Positions 1 to 11,366 of a stretch of DNA of 64,000 bases are shown piece after piece. The notes below the pieces were generated by a model that saw only the letters and a list, made by a program, of their open reading frames with translations, was not told where the DNA came from and made no database searches. The position numbers were made by a program, and so were the translations under genes. Numbering within the stretch: position 1 is the first letter of the stretch; each line of letters begins with the position of its first letter. Source of the DNA: Pseudomonadota bacterium (GTDB taxonomy: Bacteria > Pseudomonadota > Gammaproteobacteria > Pseudomonadales > Pseudohongiellaceae); contig JAQCBT010000003.1 in assembly GCA_027621405.1 (NCBI GenBank), positions 1-64,000 of the forward strand. The letters run 5' to 3'.

Positions 1-142
1 AGGATTATGCTAACCCTCAGTCGCTTATTCTTTACTGCTTCCCTTCTTTTGAGAAGTCCCTTCGCTCAAGCCCTGCAAGAGATTCGCTCGGAACATCTTA
101 GCCGCCTACGCGTCTGGGTCCTGCTCGTTAGCAGAGGGAGTT

Positions 143-179
143 CCCAGTCAAGTGCGCTACCAGACTGCGCTACGCCCCG
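143..179 (-). pseudogene. Truncated tRNA-Pro, 5' half only
   Basis: Read on the minus strand from 179, the sequence matches the 5' half of a bacterial tRNA-Pro: acceptor strand CGGGGCG, D arm with GCGC/GCGC stem and the loop AGTCTGGTA, then CTTGACTGGG running into the anticodon. The homology stops at the GGG anticodon. The 3' strand of the anticodon stem (TCAAG), the T arm and CCA are not found down to base 1. In Pseudomonas a tRNA-Pro gene follows ihfA-merR, so the position fits. The gene is either broken, for example by recombination at the anticodon, or interrupted by something that continues left of the window. Confidence 0.65.
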
Positions 180-202
180 AAAAAAACTTCAATGTGAAAG
201 GA

Positions 203-223
203 CGCGTATTCTAACGATACGCG
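203..223 (-). terminator. Inverted repeat after merR, weak terminator candidate
   Basis: A 7-bp perfect stem CGCGTAT/ATACGCG with a 7-base loop lies 35 bases past the merR stop. It is not directly followed by a T run; a run of six T (minus strand, 181-186) comes only 16 bases later. It could end the thrS-merR operon or separate it from the tRNA remnant. Confidence 0.3.
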
Positions 224-257
224 GAGACATTCAGAAGTAGAAAGTGCGCGAATTCAC

Positions 258-611
258 CTACAACTTCGCAATCACCTCTTCCAAATCCCGAATCATGGAC
301 TTGATCTCGCTGCTATCCACGTTCGCCCTGGACAGGTCCTCGGGGCTGTCGGTCATCTTCTGGCGTGCACCACCAATGGTATAGCCCTGCTCGTACAGCA
401 GGCTCTTGATCTGCCGGATGAGGATTACGTCCTGGCGCTGGTAATAGCGGCGATTTCCCCGCCTTTTGACGGGCTTTAGCTGGGGAAACTCCGCTTCCCA
501 GTACCGTAGCACGTGGGGTTTGACTGCACACAACTCGCCCACCTCACCGATTGTGAAGTACCGCTTCGGGGGGATTGGGGGCAGTTCGTCGTTATTCTTC
601 GGTTCCAGCAT
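258..611 (-). CDS. MerR-family transcriptional regulator downstream of ihfA
   Basis: A 117-residue protein with a MerR-type winged helix-turn-helix: the [20 protein letters not shown] segment (about residues 19-38) is the typical DNA-binding start, followed by RRGNRRYY and a recognition wing. The C-terminal part is short and helical, with no cysteine cluster for metal or redox sensing. It starts 20 bases inside the end of ihfA, so it is translationally coupled and probably the last gene of the operon. This small MerR protein is a standard neighbour of ihfA in Pseudomonas and relatives; its target genes are not known from the sequence. Confidence 0.9.
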   Translation of the reverse strand: MLEPKNNDELPPIPPKRYFTIGEVGELCAVKPHVLRYWEAEFPQLKPVKRRGNRRYYQRQDVILIRQIKSLLYEQGYTIGGARQKMTDSPEDLSRANVDSSEIKSMIRDLEEVIAKL

Positions 612-900
612 AGCCTTCTACTCTCGCCTTCAATTTTTGCCCTGGCCTGAAAGTGACAACCCGGCGTGCCTTGATGGGGATTTCTTCACCGGTCTTGGGA
701 TTGCGACCGGGTCTTTGTTTCTTGTCGCGGAGATCGAAATTTCCGTATCCGGAGAGTTTAACCTGTTCGTTGCGTTCCAGGGAGAGGCGGATTTCTTCAA
801 AGAACTGCTCAACCACTTCCTTGGCCTCGCGCTTGTTCAGGCCTAATTCTTCAAACAGGCGCTCTGCCATATCGGCTTTTGTGAGTGCTCCATCCGTCAT
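592..900 (-). CDS. ihfA: Integration host factor subunit alpha
   Basis: A 102-residue DNA-bending protein of the HU/IHF family. The segment [20 protein letters not shown] carries the beta arm, and the proline of [10 protein letters not shown] is the residue that intercalates into [15 protein letters not shown] closes the fold. It is nearly collinear with E. coli IHF-alpha (99 residues). It forms a heterodimer with IHF-beta, encoded here at 17439-17741. It follows pheT by 14 bases, as in most gammaproteobacteria, so it shares the pheST transcript. Confidence 0.97.
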   Translation of the reverse strand: MTDGALTKADMAERLFEELGLNKREAKEVVEQFFEEIRLSLERNEQVKLSGYGNFDLRDKKQRPGRNPKTGEEIPIKARRVVTFRPGQKLKARVEGYAGTEE

Positions 901-914
901 AGTCCGGTCCCCAG

Positions 915-3305
915 TCAGTTCCGCAAATTTGCATTAAATTGTTCTTGTAGTGCGTTGATGCAGCTACTAATTATTGCGTTTATCTCTTCGTCGCTAAGAG
1001 TGCGTGAAGGATGCTGCCACGTCAAGCCCAAAGCCACACTTTTTTTGCCTTTTGTGACCGCATCTCCTTGATAAACGTCGAATATTTGCAAACCTACCAG
1101 AAATTCACCGGCATTTTCCCGCACTAATTGCGAAATCGCCCCGGATGACACGGATTCATCGATCACCAGCGCCAGATCCCGACTAACCTCGGGATACCTG
1201 GAAAGCTCGCTGGCCACGGGTATTTCCGCGGCCAGCACGGCCGCCAGGTCCAGCTCAAACAGGTATACCACCGTATCCAGTCCCATTGCACGCTGGATAG
1301 ACGGGTGCAAGGCCCCGATCACGCCGATACTGCTGCCGTCGGCGGCACGCACTTCAGCACACTGTCCGGGATGATAGCCCTGGGCTTCTGTGGCCAGAAA
1401 CTGGAATCCGGCCCCGTTAGCACCCAGATCCAACAATGACTCAATATCACCTTTTACATCATAAAAATCAGATATTTCATTGTTATTATTCCAATTTTTT
1501 GGATTTCTCCTGCCGCTAAGCAGGCCGCCAAGCCGGGCTGTCTGCCGGGTCTCCTCGCCTAGTTTCTGGAATACCAGACCGGTCTCGAACAGGCGCAGGC
1601 GCTCGTGTTGGCGATTGGCGTTGTATTGCAGGGTCTGCAACAGGCCAGGCAGCAAGCTGCCACGCATTACCGCCATCTCCTCGGAGATTGGGTTTTGCAG
1701 CCTGATGGGTCTGGTAGCTGTGCCACACACCAGATCCGACAGCGCCGGGTCGATGAAGCTGTAGGAGATGATCTCCTGGTAACCTAGCGCCACCAGGTGA
1801 TTGCGGAGCTGGCTGATATCGAGCTTTGTCTCAGGGGCCCTGCCAAACTTCGTGGAATTATTGCCGCTGGCCAGGGGAATATTGTCGTAGCCATAGATGC
1901 GGGCTATTTCTTCGATCAGATCGGCCTCGATGGCGATGTCAAAGCGATAGCTGGGCACGGCGAGGTGTATTTCCGATTCGGAGTCAGACAGCACCTGCAG
2001 GCCCAGCCTGGCAAAGATATCCTTGATCTCGGCCTTCTCCATGCTTATTCCGAGCTGCCGTCCTACTTGCTCGTAACGCAGGCTTACCCTGGCTTGTTCT
2101 GGCAGATTGCCCACCGCCTCGGTAACCGGTCCGGCCTCACCACCTACTATAGATAGAAGCAGCCCGGTCGCTCTTTCCATGGCCCTGTGTTGCAGGGCAT
2201 GGTCCACGCCTCGCTCGTAGCGATGGGAGGCATCGGTATGCATACCATAACCTCGGGCCTTGCCGGCGATGGCAAGGGGCGCAAAATAGGCGCACTCGAG
2301 GAAAACGTCACGGGTAGAATCGCTAACGGCGGTGTACTGGCCGCCCATAATCCCCGCCATGGCTACCGGCTGACTGGCATCCGCGATAACCAGGGTGTCG
2401 GGGTTCATTTCAACTTCCTTGCCGTCCAGCAAGGTAATCTTTTCCTTGTCGCCTGCGAGTCGTACCTCGATGCCACCTTCCAGCTTGCTGAAATCGAAGG
2501 CATGCATGGGTTGGCCCAGTTCCATCAGCACGAAATTTGTCACGTCCACGATAGGGTCGATCGAGCGCAGCCCGGACCGACGCAGCTTCTCCTGCATCCA
2601 TAGCGGGGTTTCGGCGCCCAGGTTCACATTGCGAATAATGCGGCCAAGATAGCGCGGACACTCATCGGCAGCGGTGATCTTGACGGGAAACTCATCCTGA
2701 TGAGTCGCAGGGACCATTGCGACATCCAGGGCAGTGACATCCTGTTTCGCGATCACCCCCACTTCCCTGGCTATGCCAGCCACCGACAGGCAGTCGCCGC
2801 GGTTTGGAGTCAGGTCTACTTCTATACTGGCGTCATCCAACGACAGATAGGTTCGTATATCAGTACCAACAGGCGCATCGTTCGCCAGTTCCAACAGGCC
2901 ATCTGAGCTTTCTGCCAGGCCCAGTTCTTCGGCCGAACAGAGCATGCCGCTGGATTCGACTCCACGTAACTTAGCCGCCTTGATCTTGAACGGCTTGTCT
3001 TCCCCAGTGTTAATCTCTGCACCGATCTGTGCAAATGGCGCCTTCATACCAGCGCGCACATTGGGAGCGCCACAGACTACCTGGTGCACTCCGCTGCCGT
3101 CGTTGACCTGACACACACGCAGCTTGTCTGCATCCGGATGCGCCTCTACTGCTTCGACTTCCGCTACCACGATGCCGGTAAATTCCCGTGCGACAGCACT
3201 CACCCCATCGACTTCGAGGCCAGCCATGGTGAGTCTTGTCATTAGTTCTTCGGTGGTGAAGTCAGGGTTAACCCACTCACGCAACCAGCTTTCACAGATA
3301 ATCAT
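915..3305 (-). CDS. pheT: Phenylalanine-tRNA ligase beta subunit
   Basis: A 796-residue beta subunit of the alpha2-beta2 PheRS that charges tRNA-Phe in the cytoplasm. It opens with [14 protein letters not shown], close to the E. coli start. The EMAP/OB-type tRNA-binding domain is at about residues 40-150 ([12 protein letters not shown]), then the B3/B4 editing domain ([19 protein letters not shown] at about 165), the B5 domain, and the C-terminal anticodon-binding ferredoxin-like domain starting near [17 protein letters not shown] (about 700). Length matches the family (795 in E. coli). It is 45 bases behind pheS. Confidence 0.98.
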   Translation of the reverse strand: MIICESWLREWVNPDFTTEELMTRLTMAGLEVDGVSAVAREFTGIVVAEVEAVEAHPDADKLRVCQVNDGSGVHQVVCGAPNVRAGMKAPFAQIGAEINTGEDKPFKIKAAKLRGVESSGMLCSAEELGLAESSDGLLELANDAPVGTDIRTYLSLDDASIEVDLTPNRGDCLSVAGIAREVGVIAKQDVTALDVAMVPATHQDEFPVKITAADECPRYLGRIIRNVNLGAETPLWMQEKLRRSGLRSIDPIVDVTNFVLMELGQPMHAFDFSKLEGGIEVRLAGDKEKITLLDGKEVEMNPDTLVIADASQPVAMAGIMGGQYTAVSDSTRDVFLECAYFAPLAIAGKARGYGMHTDASHRYERGVDHALQHRAMERATGLLLSIVGGEAGPVTEAVGNLPEQARVSLRYEQVGRQLGISMEKAEIKDIFARLGLQVLSDSESEIHLAVPSYRFDIAIEADLIEEIARIYGYDNIPLASGNNSTKFGRAPETKLDISQLRNHLVALGYQEIISYSFIDPALSDLVCGTATRPIRLQNPISEEMAVMRGSLLPGLLQTLQYNANRQHERLRLFETGLVFQKLGEETRQTARLGGLLSGRRNPKNWNNNNEISDFYDVKGDIESLLDLGANGAGFQFLATEAQGYHPGQCAEVRAADGSSIGVIGALHPSIQRAMGLDTVVYLFELDLAAVLAAEIPVASELSRYPEVSRDLALVIDESVSSGAISQLVRENAGEFLVGLQIFDVYQGDAVTKGKKSVALGLTWQHPSRTLSDEEINAIISSCINALQEQFNANLRN

Positions 3306-3350
3306 GTCGGATCTAACTTAGTTTCTGTTCTTATTCATACTCTCCGCACA

Positions 3351-4376
<1,026 letters not shown>

Positions 4377-4390
4377 CTATCGGGACCGGC

Positions 4391-4750
4391 TTAAGCGGCA
4401 AGACTGGCTTTAGCCTGTTCGACTATCGCACCAAAAGCAGGCTTGTCGTGCACGGCCAGATCGGCGAGAACCCGTCGGTCGACTTCGATGTTGGCTTTCT
4501 TAAGTCCAGCGATCAATTGGCTGTAGCTCATGCCATTTTCGCGGGCCTGGGCATTGATACGAGTAATCCACAGTGAGCGGAATACGCGCTTCTTGGCACG
4601 GCGGTCACGGAAGGCATATTGACCAGCCTTGGTAACAGCCTGTTTGGCAACTCGGAAAATACGGCTGCGGGCACCGTAGTAACCCTTGGCCTTCTTCAAT
4701 ACTTTTTTGTGACGTCGACTAGCAGTGACGCCGCGTTTTACTCGGGACAT
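4391..4750 (-). CDS. rplT: Large subunit ribosomal protein bL20
   Basis: A 119-residue, very basic protein opening with [20 protein letters not shown], the typical L20 start whose long N-terminal helix enters 23S r[23 protein letters not shown] is the conserved central part. L20 is an early 50S assembly protein and in enterics represses its own operon by binding the mRNA upstream of rpmI, where a structured element is also seen here (5049-5108). Confidence 0.98.
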   Translation of the reverse strand: MSRVKRGVTASRRHKKVLKKAKGYYGARSRIFRVAKQAVTKAGQYAFRDRRAKKRVFRSLWITRINAQARENGMSYSQLIAGLKKANIEVDRRVLADLAVHDKPAFGAIVEQAKASLAA

Positions 4751-4777
4751 GTTTCTTCTCCTGACTAGTAGGCTGGA

Positions 4778-4972
4778 TTACTTCTCACGCAGCATGCGCT
4801 TGATTGCTGGCACGTCGACAGCATGAACCTCTGTCGTGCCACGCAAATGACGCTTACGCTTCGTGGTTTTCTTGGTCAGGATGTGATTCTTGTTCATGCG
4901 CTTGCGCTTGAACCCGGAACCGGTTTTCTTGAACCGCTTGGCGGCTCCGCTGTGTGATTTAAGTTTCTTCAT
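4778..4972 (-). CDS. rpmI: Large subunit ribosomal protein bL35
   Basis: A 64-residue basic protein. [20 protein letters not shown] and the stretch [20 protein letters not shown] are hallmarks of L35. It sits 27 bases before rplT and 164 bases after infC, the conserved infC-rpmI-rplT order. That longer gap contains the hairpin candidate listed separately. Confidence 0.97.
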   Translation of the reverse strand: MKKLKSHSGAAKRFKKTGSGFKRKRMNKNHILTKKTTKRKRHLRGTTEVHAVDVPAIKRMLREK

Positions 4973-5048
4973 TACTCAAAACTCGCATTTAATGGCCTGA
5001 ACCGCATTTTTCAGCGAAAGCAGGCGAGCAAATAAAATCCAATAAAGC

Positions 5049-5108
5049 AAAAAGGCCAGTGTCCATTAACCCCTTAAGGTAATCCCCAAGGATCAATAGA
5101 CACTGACC
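5049..5108 (-). promoter_or_regulatory. Structured leader / attenuator-like hairpin between infC and rpmI
   Basis: On the minus strand GGTCAGTGTC (5108-5099) pairs with GACACTGGCC (5063-5054), a 10-bp stem with one G-T wobble, and is followed at once by five T and a T-rich stretch. The 35-base loop contains further small palindromes (ATCC/GGAT and CCTTAAGG). A long-loop, terminator-like structure at this place fits control of rpmI-rplT-pheST, either as partial termination or as an L20 target. The function is inferred from position and shape only. Confidence 0.5.
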
Positions 5109-5136
5109 CTCAGGGGCCAGAACTGACCACCTCGAT

Positions 5137-5664
5137 TTATTGGCGCTTCTTTGTAGGCGCCAGCACCATAACGATCTGGCGTCCTTCCATCTTGGGTTCC
5201 TGTTCTACAGTGCCGTATTCCGCAAGATCTGTCCTGATGCGGTCTACCAGCTCCTGCCCAAGATGTTGATGGGCTAATTCCCGACCACGGAATCGTAATG
5301 ACACCTTGGCCTTGTCCCCATCTTCAAGGAAACGTATCAGGTTGCGTAGTTTGACCTGATAGTCTCCTTCCTCCGTCCCTGGACGAAACTTGATCTCTTT
5401 TACATGAACGCGTCGCTGCTTTTTCTTGTTAGCAGCCTTCTGCTTCTTGAGATCGAAAATATGTTTGCCATAGTCCATGATCTTGCAGACTATTGGGTCT
5501 GCATCCGGTGCGATCATCACCAGATCAAGTTTGGCTGCTTCTGCTGCCGCCCGGGCGTCTTCTATAGAGACGATTCCAACCTGGGAACCATCCGCTGCAA
5601 CCAGACGCACCTGGTCGGCATCGATAAATTCATTAATTAGCGGCTTTTTTGCACTACTTCTCAT
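5137..5664 (-). CDS. infC: Translation initiation factor IF-3
   Basis: A 175-residue IF-3: N-terminal domain with [19 protein letters not shown], basic linker ([11 protein letters not shown], about residues 73-83), and C-terminal domain with [19 protein letters not shown] and [13 protein letters not shown]. The start is uncertain. The only in-frame ATG (5664) has no close Shine-Dalgarno. A good GGAGGAG lies further up before an out-of-frame ATT codon (5702-5700), which opens a 13-codon ORF ending in TGA that overlaps this ATG (ATGA). infC usually starts with a rare codon such as ATT to allow self-control, so coupled reinitiation or a frameshift error are both possible. Confidence 0.95.
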   Translation of the reverse strand: MRSSAKKPLINEFIDADQVRLVAADGSQVGIVSIEDARAAAEAAKLDLVMIAPDADPIVCKIMDYGKHIFDLKKQKAANKKKQRRVHVKEIKFRPGTEEGDYQVKLRNLIRFLEDGDKAKVSLRFRGRELAHQHLGQELVDRIRTDLAEYGTVEQEPKMEGRQIVMVLAPTKKRQ

Positions 5665-5751
5665 GATAGGCGCGAGCGCTCTGACCTCACTACGATGCTA
5701 ATTCTTCAACTCCTCCAAACTCACTGGTTTGGCTGTGTTCACTCTTAAACT

Positions 5752-7665
5752 TCAACTTCTACCAAAACGGGCAATGTCCTGGTTCAAGTGATCACAAAAG
5801 TCTTCGAATGTCATCGTTCCCAGGTCTTCACCTCCACGCGTACGGACTGCGACCGTACCGGATTCCACTTCTTTGTCCCCAACCACGAGAAGGTAGGGAA
5901 TCTTCTGTAAAGTGTGCTCGCGGATTTTAAAGCCGATCTTTTCATTTCTCAAGTCCGAAACCGCCCTAAACCCTTTATTTTTCAAGGATTCTTCGAGTTT
6001 TCCACAGTATTCCGCCTGCCGGTCAGTAATATTGAGTATCACGGCCTGTTCCGGGGCCAGCCAGGTGGGCATGGCACCCGCATAATGCTCGATCAGTACG
6101 CCGATAAAGCGCTCAAATGAGCCCAGTACGGCGCGATGCAGCATGACTGGAGTCTTGCGGCTGCTGTCCTCGGTGACATATTCGGCGCCAAGGCGGCCGG
6201 GGGTGAAGAAATCCACCTGAATCGTGCCACATTGCTGGGTCCGGCCCATGCAATCCTTCAGGGAATACTCGATCTTGGGCCCGTAGAAGGCGCCCTCACC
6301 CGGCTGCAGCTGCCACTCCAGTCCCGTCGCATTGAGGGCATCCGTAAGGGCCTTCTCAGCTTCATCCCATATTTCATCGGAACCTACCCTCTTCTCCGGG
6401 CGGGTGGAGAGGCGCAGGATGATGTCATCGAAGCCGAAATCCCTGTACACCTCGAACAGCAGATCCATGAAATCCGCCACTTCGGTCTGAATCTGGTCCT
6501 CGGTACAGAAGATATGGCCGTCGTCCTGTACAAAGCTGCGCACCCGCATCAGGCCATGCATACTGCCGGAGGGCTCGTAGCGGTGGCATGAGCCAAATTC
6601 CGCAAGCCGCATGGGCAGATCGCGGTAACTCTTCAGGCCCTGATTGAATACCTGCACGTGGCAGGGACAGTTCATGGGCTTGATGGCATACATGCGGCTA
6701 TCGGACTCGACGCTGAACATCTCCTCGCTGAACTTGGCCGCATGGCCAGACTTCTCCCACAGGGAATAATCTACCAACTGGGGTGTATTGATCTCGAGAT
6801 AGTTATGGGCACGCTGCTTCTGCTGCATGTAATCCTGGATGGTCTGGTAGATTGTCCAGCCCTTTGGGTGCCAAAAAGGCATACCCGGCGCTTCTTCCTG
6901 GAAATGGAAGAGTTGCAGTTGCTTGCCGAGTTTACGGTGATCCCGCTTTTCAGCCTCTTCGAGCCGCTGCAAGTAGTCTTTAAGGTCCTGCTTGGAGGCC
7001 CAGGCCGTGCCATAGATGCGCTGCAGCATCTCATTGTCAGAGTTGCCGCGCCAGTAGGCTCCCGCCACGCTGGTCAGCTTGAAGGCCTTGAACTTGCCGG
7101 TATTGGGCACATGGGGACCGCGACAGAGGTCGATGAACTCACCCTGCTTGTAGAAGCTAAGCGGTTCGTCACCGGGAATACTCGAGATAATTTCAACCTT
7201 GTATTCCTCGCCCATCTCCTTGAACAACGCGATAGCTTCTTCCCGCCCCAGCACGGAACGCTCTACCTCGTGATTCTCCTTCACGATTTCCTGCATGGTC
7301 TTCTCGATCTCCACCAGGTCTTCCGGTGTGAATGGCCGATGGAAGGAGAAGTCGTAGAAGAATCCGTCTTCGATGACTGGACCGATGGTTACCTGGGCCT
7401 TGGGGAACAAGCGCTGCACGGCCTGGGCCATGAGGTGAGCACAGGAATGACGCAGTACTTCCAGACCGTCGTCATCCCGCTCGGTGACGATAGCCAGATT
7501 CGCATCGGTATCGATCGTGTAGGAGGTGTCTACCAATTCACCATTAACACGACCCGCGAGGGCAGCTTTCGCCAGGCCTGGCCCGATGGATTCTGCGACA
7601 GCGGCGATAGTGACAGGACCCTCGTAGTCCCGCTTGCTGCCATCTGGAAGAGTTATTTGTGGCAT
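5752..7665 (-). CDS. thrS: Threonine-tRNA ligase
   Basis: A 637-residue class II synthetase. The N-terminal TGS domain ([20 protein letters not shown]) is followed by the editing domain with [17 protein letters not shown] (about residue 70, zinc-type HxxxH), the catalytic core with [10 protein letters not shown] and [14 protein letters not shown], and the anticodon-binding domain at the C-terminus ([17 protein letters not shown]). Length is like E. coli ThrRS (642). It is the first protein gene of the thrS-infC-rpmI-rplT-pheST-ihfA-merR series; the spacing after it (87 bases to infC) carries the GGAGGAG discussed under infC. Confidence 0.98.
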   Translation of the reverse strand: MPQITLPDGSKRDYEGPVTIAAVAESIGPGLAKAALAGRVNGELVDTSYTIDTDANLAIVTERDDDGLEVLRHSCAHLMAQAVQRLFPKAQVTIGPVIEDGFFYDFSFHRPFTPEDLVEIEKTMQEIVKENHEVERSVLGREEAIALFKEMGEEYKVEIISSIPGDEPLSFYKQGEFIDLCRGPHVPNTGKFKAFKLTSVAGAYWRGNSDNEMLQRIYGTAWASKQDLKDYLQRLEEAEKRDHRKLGKQLQLFHFQEEAPGMPFWHPKGWTIYQTIQDYMQQKQRAHNYLEINTPQLVDYSLWEKSGHAAKFSEEMFSVESDSRMYAIKPMNCPCHVQVFNQGLKSYRDLPMRLAEFGSCHRYEPSGSMHGLMRVRSFVQDDGHIFCTEDQIQTEVADFMDLLFEVYRDFGFDDIILRLSTRPEKRVGSDEIWDEAEKALTDALNATGLEWQLQPGEGAFYGPKIEYSLKDCMGRTQQCGTIQVDFFTPGRLGAEYVTEDSSRKTPVMLHRAVLGSFERFIGVLIEHYAGAMPTWLAPEQAVILNITDRQAEYCGKLEESLKNKGFRAVSDLRNEKIGFKIREHTLQKIPYLLVVGDKEVESGTVAVRTRGGEDLGTMTFEDFCDHLNQDIARFGRS

Positions 7666-7789
7666 CGTAAAAACCTGTTGTCCTACCGTCTAACGGTTAC
7701 GCCGCCTGTGGCGGCCACTGGGAGACCGAAACCGGAGCGATGCCCCCGTGTCAGCCTGTATCAAAGTTTGCCTAGTGGATTGTGCGGAG

Positions 7790-7866
<77 letters not shown>

Positions 7867-8134
7867 ATTTTGCCTCTGTCTTAACCTTCAGCTAAGCCAA
7901 TTCGAGCCAATGGAGTGTGCTAACACCCAAGAGAACAGTATCTCCAAACCATACCGAAGATGATGTCTCTATTGAAAGAAGCAGTCGTGGCAATGCACAT
8001 CCTGCCCTGTCTCGCTCCGCATCAATCAGATCCCAAGGGACCCGGGCAGAAAAGAACGGCGATTATAAGGAATTCGGCGCCCCGGTGTCGAACGCTTTGT
8101 GGACAAATTACCGATAAAAAACTCTATGAAGTCA

Positions 8135-10147
8135 TTACCTTAGGAGCTGCTCATTGAGCTCCGCGATGCGATCGCGAGTCGCGGCGGCTGCCTCGAAGGC
8201 GAGATTCTTCGCCTGCTCGTACATCAGCGCCTCCAGTTTGTTGATTTCGGCCTTCACATCCCTGGGATCAGAGAAATCCAGCTGCCGGTAAGCGCCGGAT
8301 TTTTCCGCCACCCTGGCACCTTGCCGCCCCCTGCTTCCAGGCGCCGCGTAAGCACCCTCCATCACATCCAGCACCCGCTTCTTCACCCCGATAGGCACGA
8401 TATTGTGCTCTGCGTTGTACTGCAGTTGAGTCTCCCGCCGCCGGTTCGATTCATCGATGGCCCGCTGCATGGAGCCAGTAATGTTATCGGCATAGAGGAT
8501 GGCCTTGCCGTTAAGGTTACGGGCAGCTCGCCCGATGGTCTGGATCAGGGAGCGCTCGGAACGTAGGAAGCCTTCCTTGTCGGCATCGAATACCGCGACC
8601 AGGGAAACCTCAGGAATGTCCAATCCCTCCCGCAGCAGGTTAATACCTACCAGCACATCGAAATTACCCAGGCGCAGATCACGGATAATTTCAGAGCGCT
8701 CCACCGTATCAATATCGGAATGCAGGTAACGCACCCTGACATCGTGCTCGGCAAGATAGTCGGTTAGATCTTCTGCCATGCGCTTGGTGAGCACGGTGAC
8801 CAGCACCCTCTCTTCCTGGGCAACCACCCGTCGCACCTCAGACAGTAGATCATCCACCTGACTGGATGCCGGTCGCACTTCCAGCTCCGGATCCACGAGC
8901 CCGGTGGGCCTCACAACCTGCTGTACTCGCTGTCCTTCATGTTCCTCTTCATAGGGCCCCGGCGTGGCCGAGACGAAGATTATCTGAGGCGTGAGGTTCT
9001 CCCATTCCTCAAACCGCAGCGGCCTGTTATCCAGCGCTGAAGGCAGTCTGAAACCGTATTCCACGAGAGTCTCCTTGCGCGAGCGATCCCCCTTGTACAT
9101 CGCCCCAAGCTGCGGGATGGACACATGGGATTCATCCGCCACTACCAGAGCATTTGCAGGCAAGTAATCATAGAGCGTGGGCGGCGGCTGCCCTGCCTCC
9201 CGACCGGAGAGATAACGCGAGTAATTCTCTATGCCGTTGCAGTACCCCAACTCCTGGATCATCTCCAGGTCGAACCTGGTGCGCTGCTCGAGGCGCTGCG
9301 CTTCAACCAGGCGATTGTTCGAGTGCAACTGCTGCAGACGTTCCTTCAATTCCGCCTTCACTTCATCGACGGCATTAAGCAGGCGCTCCCTCGGCGTGAC
9401 ATAGTGTGATTTTGGGAATACTGTGAGTCGTGGTACTTCCCTGATCACACTTCCGGTCAAGGGATCAAAATAGGACAGCTTCTCGATCTCATCATCGAAG
9501 AGCTCGATGCGAATAGCATCTCTCTCGGATTCTGCAGGATAGATATCGATCACATCACCACGCACCCGATAGGTGGCACGGCGTAGCTCCATGTCATTGC
9601 GCGTGTATTGCAGATCGGTCAGACGATGCAGTAACTGACGCTGATCGATAGCCCCGCCCTTCTCCAGCGGCACCACCATCTGTAGATAGGAATCCGGATC
9701 GCCCAGACCATAGATCGCCGACACAGTAGCTACCACGACCACATCCTGCCGCTCGAGCAACGCCTTGGTCGCCGACAGCCGCATCTGCTCGATGTGATCA
9801 TTGATCGTCGCATCCTTCTCTATATACAGGTCCGACGAAGGCACATAGGCTTCTGGCTGGTAATAGTCGTAATAAGAAACGAAGTACTCGACTGCGTTAT
9901 CCGGAAAGAACTCCTTGAACTCTCCATAGAGCTGCGCCGCCAGGGTCTTGTTCGGTGCCATTACCAGAGTCGGCCGCTGCACGGTCTCGATCACATTGGC
10001 AATAGTGAAGGTCTTACCCGACCCGGTAACCCCTAGCAAGGTTTGCGCGTGCAGACCATCCCGCAACCCCTCAACGAGGCTTGCTATGGCTTCCGGTTGG
10101 TCACCGGCAGGCTTGAAGTTGGACTTTAATTCGAACAGCTTGGACAT
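8135..10147 (-). CDS. uvrB: Excinuclease ABC subunit B
   Basis: A 670-residue damage-verifying helicase of nucleotide excision repair. Walker A is [10 protein letters not shown] (about residues 39-48), with the helicase motif DESH near 340 and motifs V/VI at [18 protein letters not shown] and QTIGRAARN. The beta-hairpin region [15 protein letters not shown] inserts between DNA strands. The C-terminal UVR domain ([20 protein letters not shown]) binds UvrA/UvrC. Length matches E. coli (673). No LexA-type CTGT-N8-ACAG box was seen in the 400 bases upstream, so SOS control is not evident. Confidence 0.98.
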   Translation of the reverse strand: MSKLFELKSNFKPAGDQPEAIASLVEGLRDGLHAQTLLGVTGSGKTFTIANVIETVQRPTLVMAPNKTLAAQLYGEFKEFFPDNAVEYFVSYYDYYQPEAYVPSSDLYIEKDATINDHIEQMRLSATKALLERQDVVVVATVSAIYGLGDPDSYLQMVVPLEKGGAIDQRQLLHRLTDLQYTRNDMELRRATYRVRGDVIDIYPAESERDAIRIELFDDEIEKLSYFDPLTGSVIREVPRLTVFPKSHYVTPRERLLNAVDEVKAELKERLQQLHSNNRLVEAQRLEQRTRFDLEMIQELGYCNGIENYSRYLSGREAGQPPPTLYDYLPANALVVADESHVSIPQLGAMYKGDRSRKETLVEYGFRLPSALDNRPLRFEEWENLTPQIIFVSATPGPYEEEHEGQRVQQVVRPTGLVDPELEVRPASSQVDDLLSEVRRVVAQEERVLVTVLTKRMAEDLTDYLAEHDVRVRYLHSDIDTVERSEIIRDLRLGNFDVLVGINLLREGLDIPEVSLVAVFDADKEGFLRSERSLIQTIGRAARNLNGKAILYADNITGSMQRAIDESNRRRETQLQYNAEHNIVPIGVKKRVLDVMEGAYAAPGSRGRQGARVAEKSGAYRQLDFSDPRDVKAEINKLEALMYEQAKNLAFEAAAATRDRIAELNEQLLR

Positions 10148-10209
10148 GGGCTATCTGGATAGTGCGATCAAACCTCCAAGATTACCTCATTCGGTAAGGC
10201 TGTGCTTGG

Positions 10210-10237
10210 ATTAGGCCTATTGATATCTGAACGTCAA
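10210..10237 (-). promoter_or_regulatory. Candidate sigma-70 promoter of uvrB
   Basis: Minus strand TTGACG (10237-10232), 16-base spacer, CCTAAT (10215-10210). It points at uvrB with a leader of about 55 bases. The -35 matches 5 of 6 and the -10 matches 4 of 6 consensus positions. Confidence 0.4.
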
Positions 10238-10475
10238 TGTCTCGCTAAAACCTGGAGGATTAGCGGGCGGAAGGGGAATCGGCTGACCGTGGAACCCGGT
10301 GGGTTCAGACCGAGCGTTTCGCGAGGGTCAGCTTGCAGCGAGAATCGAACGCCGCCGAACTGTTATCGGCGACTGTGCAGGATCCACAGCGTGTCTCCTG
10401 AAGCACCTCCCACCCGGCAACCTGCTTTGCACGACTTTGGACAGAATTCCGGGGCAACAGCGCGCCCATCCACAG

Positions 10476-10504
10476 TTGACCCCCCTGCCAAATCTCATTA
10501 GACT
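10476..10504 (+). promoter_or_regulatory. Promoter of tRNA-Asn
   Basis: TTGACC (10476-10481), exactly 17 bases, TAGACT (10499-10504), then a GC-rich discriminator (ACGCCCCC), as is typical of stringently controlled stable-RNA promoters. The tRNA starts 41 bases after the -10. Confidence 0.7.
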
Positions 10505-10545
10505 ACGCCCCCTTCGAGCTATACTCGAAATAACCATTGCTCTGC

Positions 10546-10620
10546 TGCCCAATAGCTCAATGGTAGAGTAGGTGACTGTTAATCACTTGGTTCCTGGTTC
10601 GAGTCCAGGTTGGGCAGCCA
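10546..10620 (+). tRNA. tRNA-Asn (GUU)
   Basis: A 75-base cloverleaf with encoded CCA... the 3' end reads GCCA. Acceptor TGCCCAA/TTGGGCA, D arm with AGCTCAATGGTAGAGT, anticodon stem GGTGA/TCACT with loop CTGTTAA (anticodon GTT), T arm CCTGG/CCAGG with TTCGAGT. It is a lone gene between uvrB and the cyclophilin gene. Confidence 0.95.
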
Positions 10621-10775
10621 TCTTCCCCTCCCCGCTTATAGTCCATATCCCGGTGCTTCCGGCCGTGAACCCGCAACCTATCGCCCGTGGCCAGCGGTCC
10701 CGCGCAGCTCTATAGAGGCAGCGGGAGCAAATAATGTATAGTAGCGCGCTTGAGATCATGTCACAGGAGACAAGC

Positions 10776-11336
10776 ATGCGAGCTCTACTCTTATCTGCCC
10801 TGCTGCTATTCAGCAGCTGCATAATGGCCCAGGAAAATCCTGTGGTAGTCATGGACACCAACAAGGGCACCATCACCATCGAGCTGTGGGCAGACAAGGC
10901 CCCGATTTCCGTGGAGAACTTTCTGCGTTACACCGACAACGAACTCTACGACGGATTGATTTTCCATCGGGTGATCAGCGGCTTCATGATTCAGGGCGGC
11001 GGATTCCGGCCCGATATGAACCAGCTTTCCACCTATGAGCCAATCAAGAACGAAGCCAAGGCTGACGTGCCCAACAATCGCGGCACCCTGGCGATGGCTC
11101 GCACCAATGTAGTCGACAGTGCAACAAGCCAGTTCTTTATCAACCTGGTGGACAACGACTTCCTGAATCACACCAACGAGACACCCAGTGGCTTTGGGTA
11201 CGCCGTGTTCGGTGAAGTCATCGAGGGAATGGATGTAGTGGACGCGATTGCAGCGGTGGCTACGGGACGTGTCGGTGTGTACAGCGATGTGCCGACCGAA
11301 GCCGTGGTGATCAATTCAGTTCGTCGCGCCGACTGA
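10776..11336 (+). CDS. Peptidyl-prolyl cis-trans isomerase, cyclophilin type, exported
   Basis: A 186-residue cyclophilin that speeds proline isomerisation during folding, probably in the periplasm. The ATG at 10776 is chosen because it has AGGAGA in front and starts a signal peptide (MRALLLSALLLFSS, cut near MAQ). The enzyme core shows GLIFHRVISGFMIQGGG, GTLAMART and SQFFINLVDNDFLN; the active-site Arg, Phe and Gln of the family are in these segments. A second exported cyclophilin lies at 38719-39351. It converges with wbpM. Confidence 0.92.
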   Translation: MRALLLSALLLFSSCIMAQENPVVVMDTNKGTITIELWADKAPISVENFLRYTDNELYDGLIFHRVISGFMIQGGGFRPDMNQLSTYEPIKNEAKADVPNNRGTLAMARTNVVDSATSQFFINLVDNDFLNHTNETPSGFGYAVFGEVIEGMDVVDAIAAVATGRVGVYSDVPTEAVVINSVRRAD

Positions 11337-11366
11337 ACAAGTTTCTCCCGGGATTTTTACCAGGAT

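Larger units (their letters stand above)
10148..10545. other. Non-coding gap between uvrB and tRNA-Asn
   Basis: About 400 bases between divergent genes. It holds the uvrB promoter candidate and the tRNA-Asn promoter. The remaining 10238-10475 is GC-rich with short open frames in several directions but none with a convincing ribosome binding site or recognisable product. Confidence 0.5.

Noticed and set aside
1..142. Group I intron in the broken tRNA-Pro
   Set aside because: No recognisable conserved core elements in the 142 bases available and no pairing partner for the 5' exon; kept only as an open option.
7..240. 77-residue open frame at the left edge
   Set aside because: It runs antisense over the tRNA-Pro remnant, has no ribosome binding site and its composition is not protein-like.
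10148..10260. LexA/SOS box upstream of uvrB
   Set aside because: Looked for CTGT-N8-ACAG and found none of acceptable quality.
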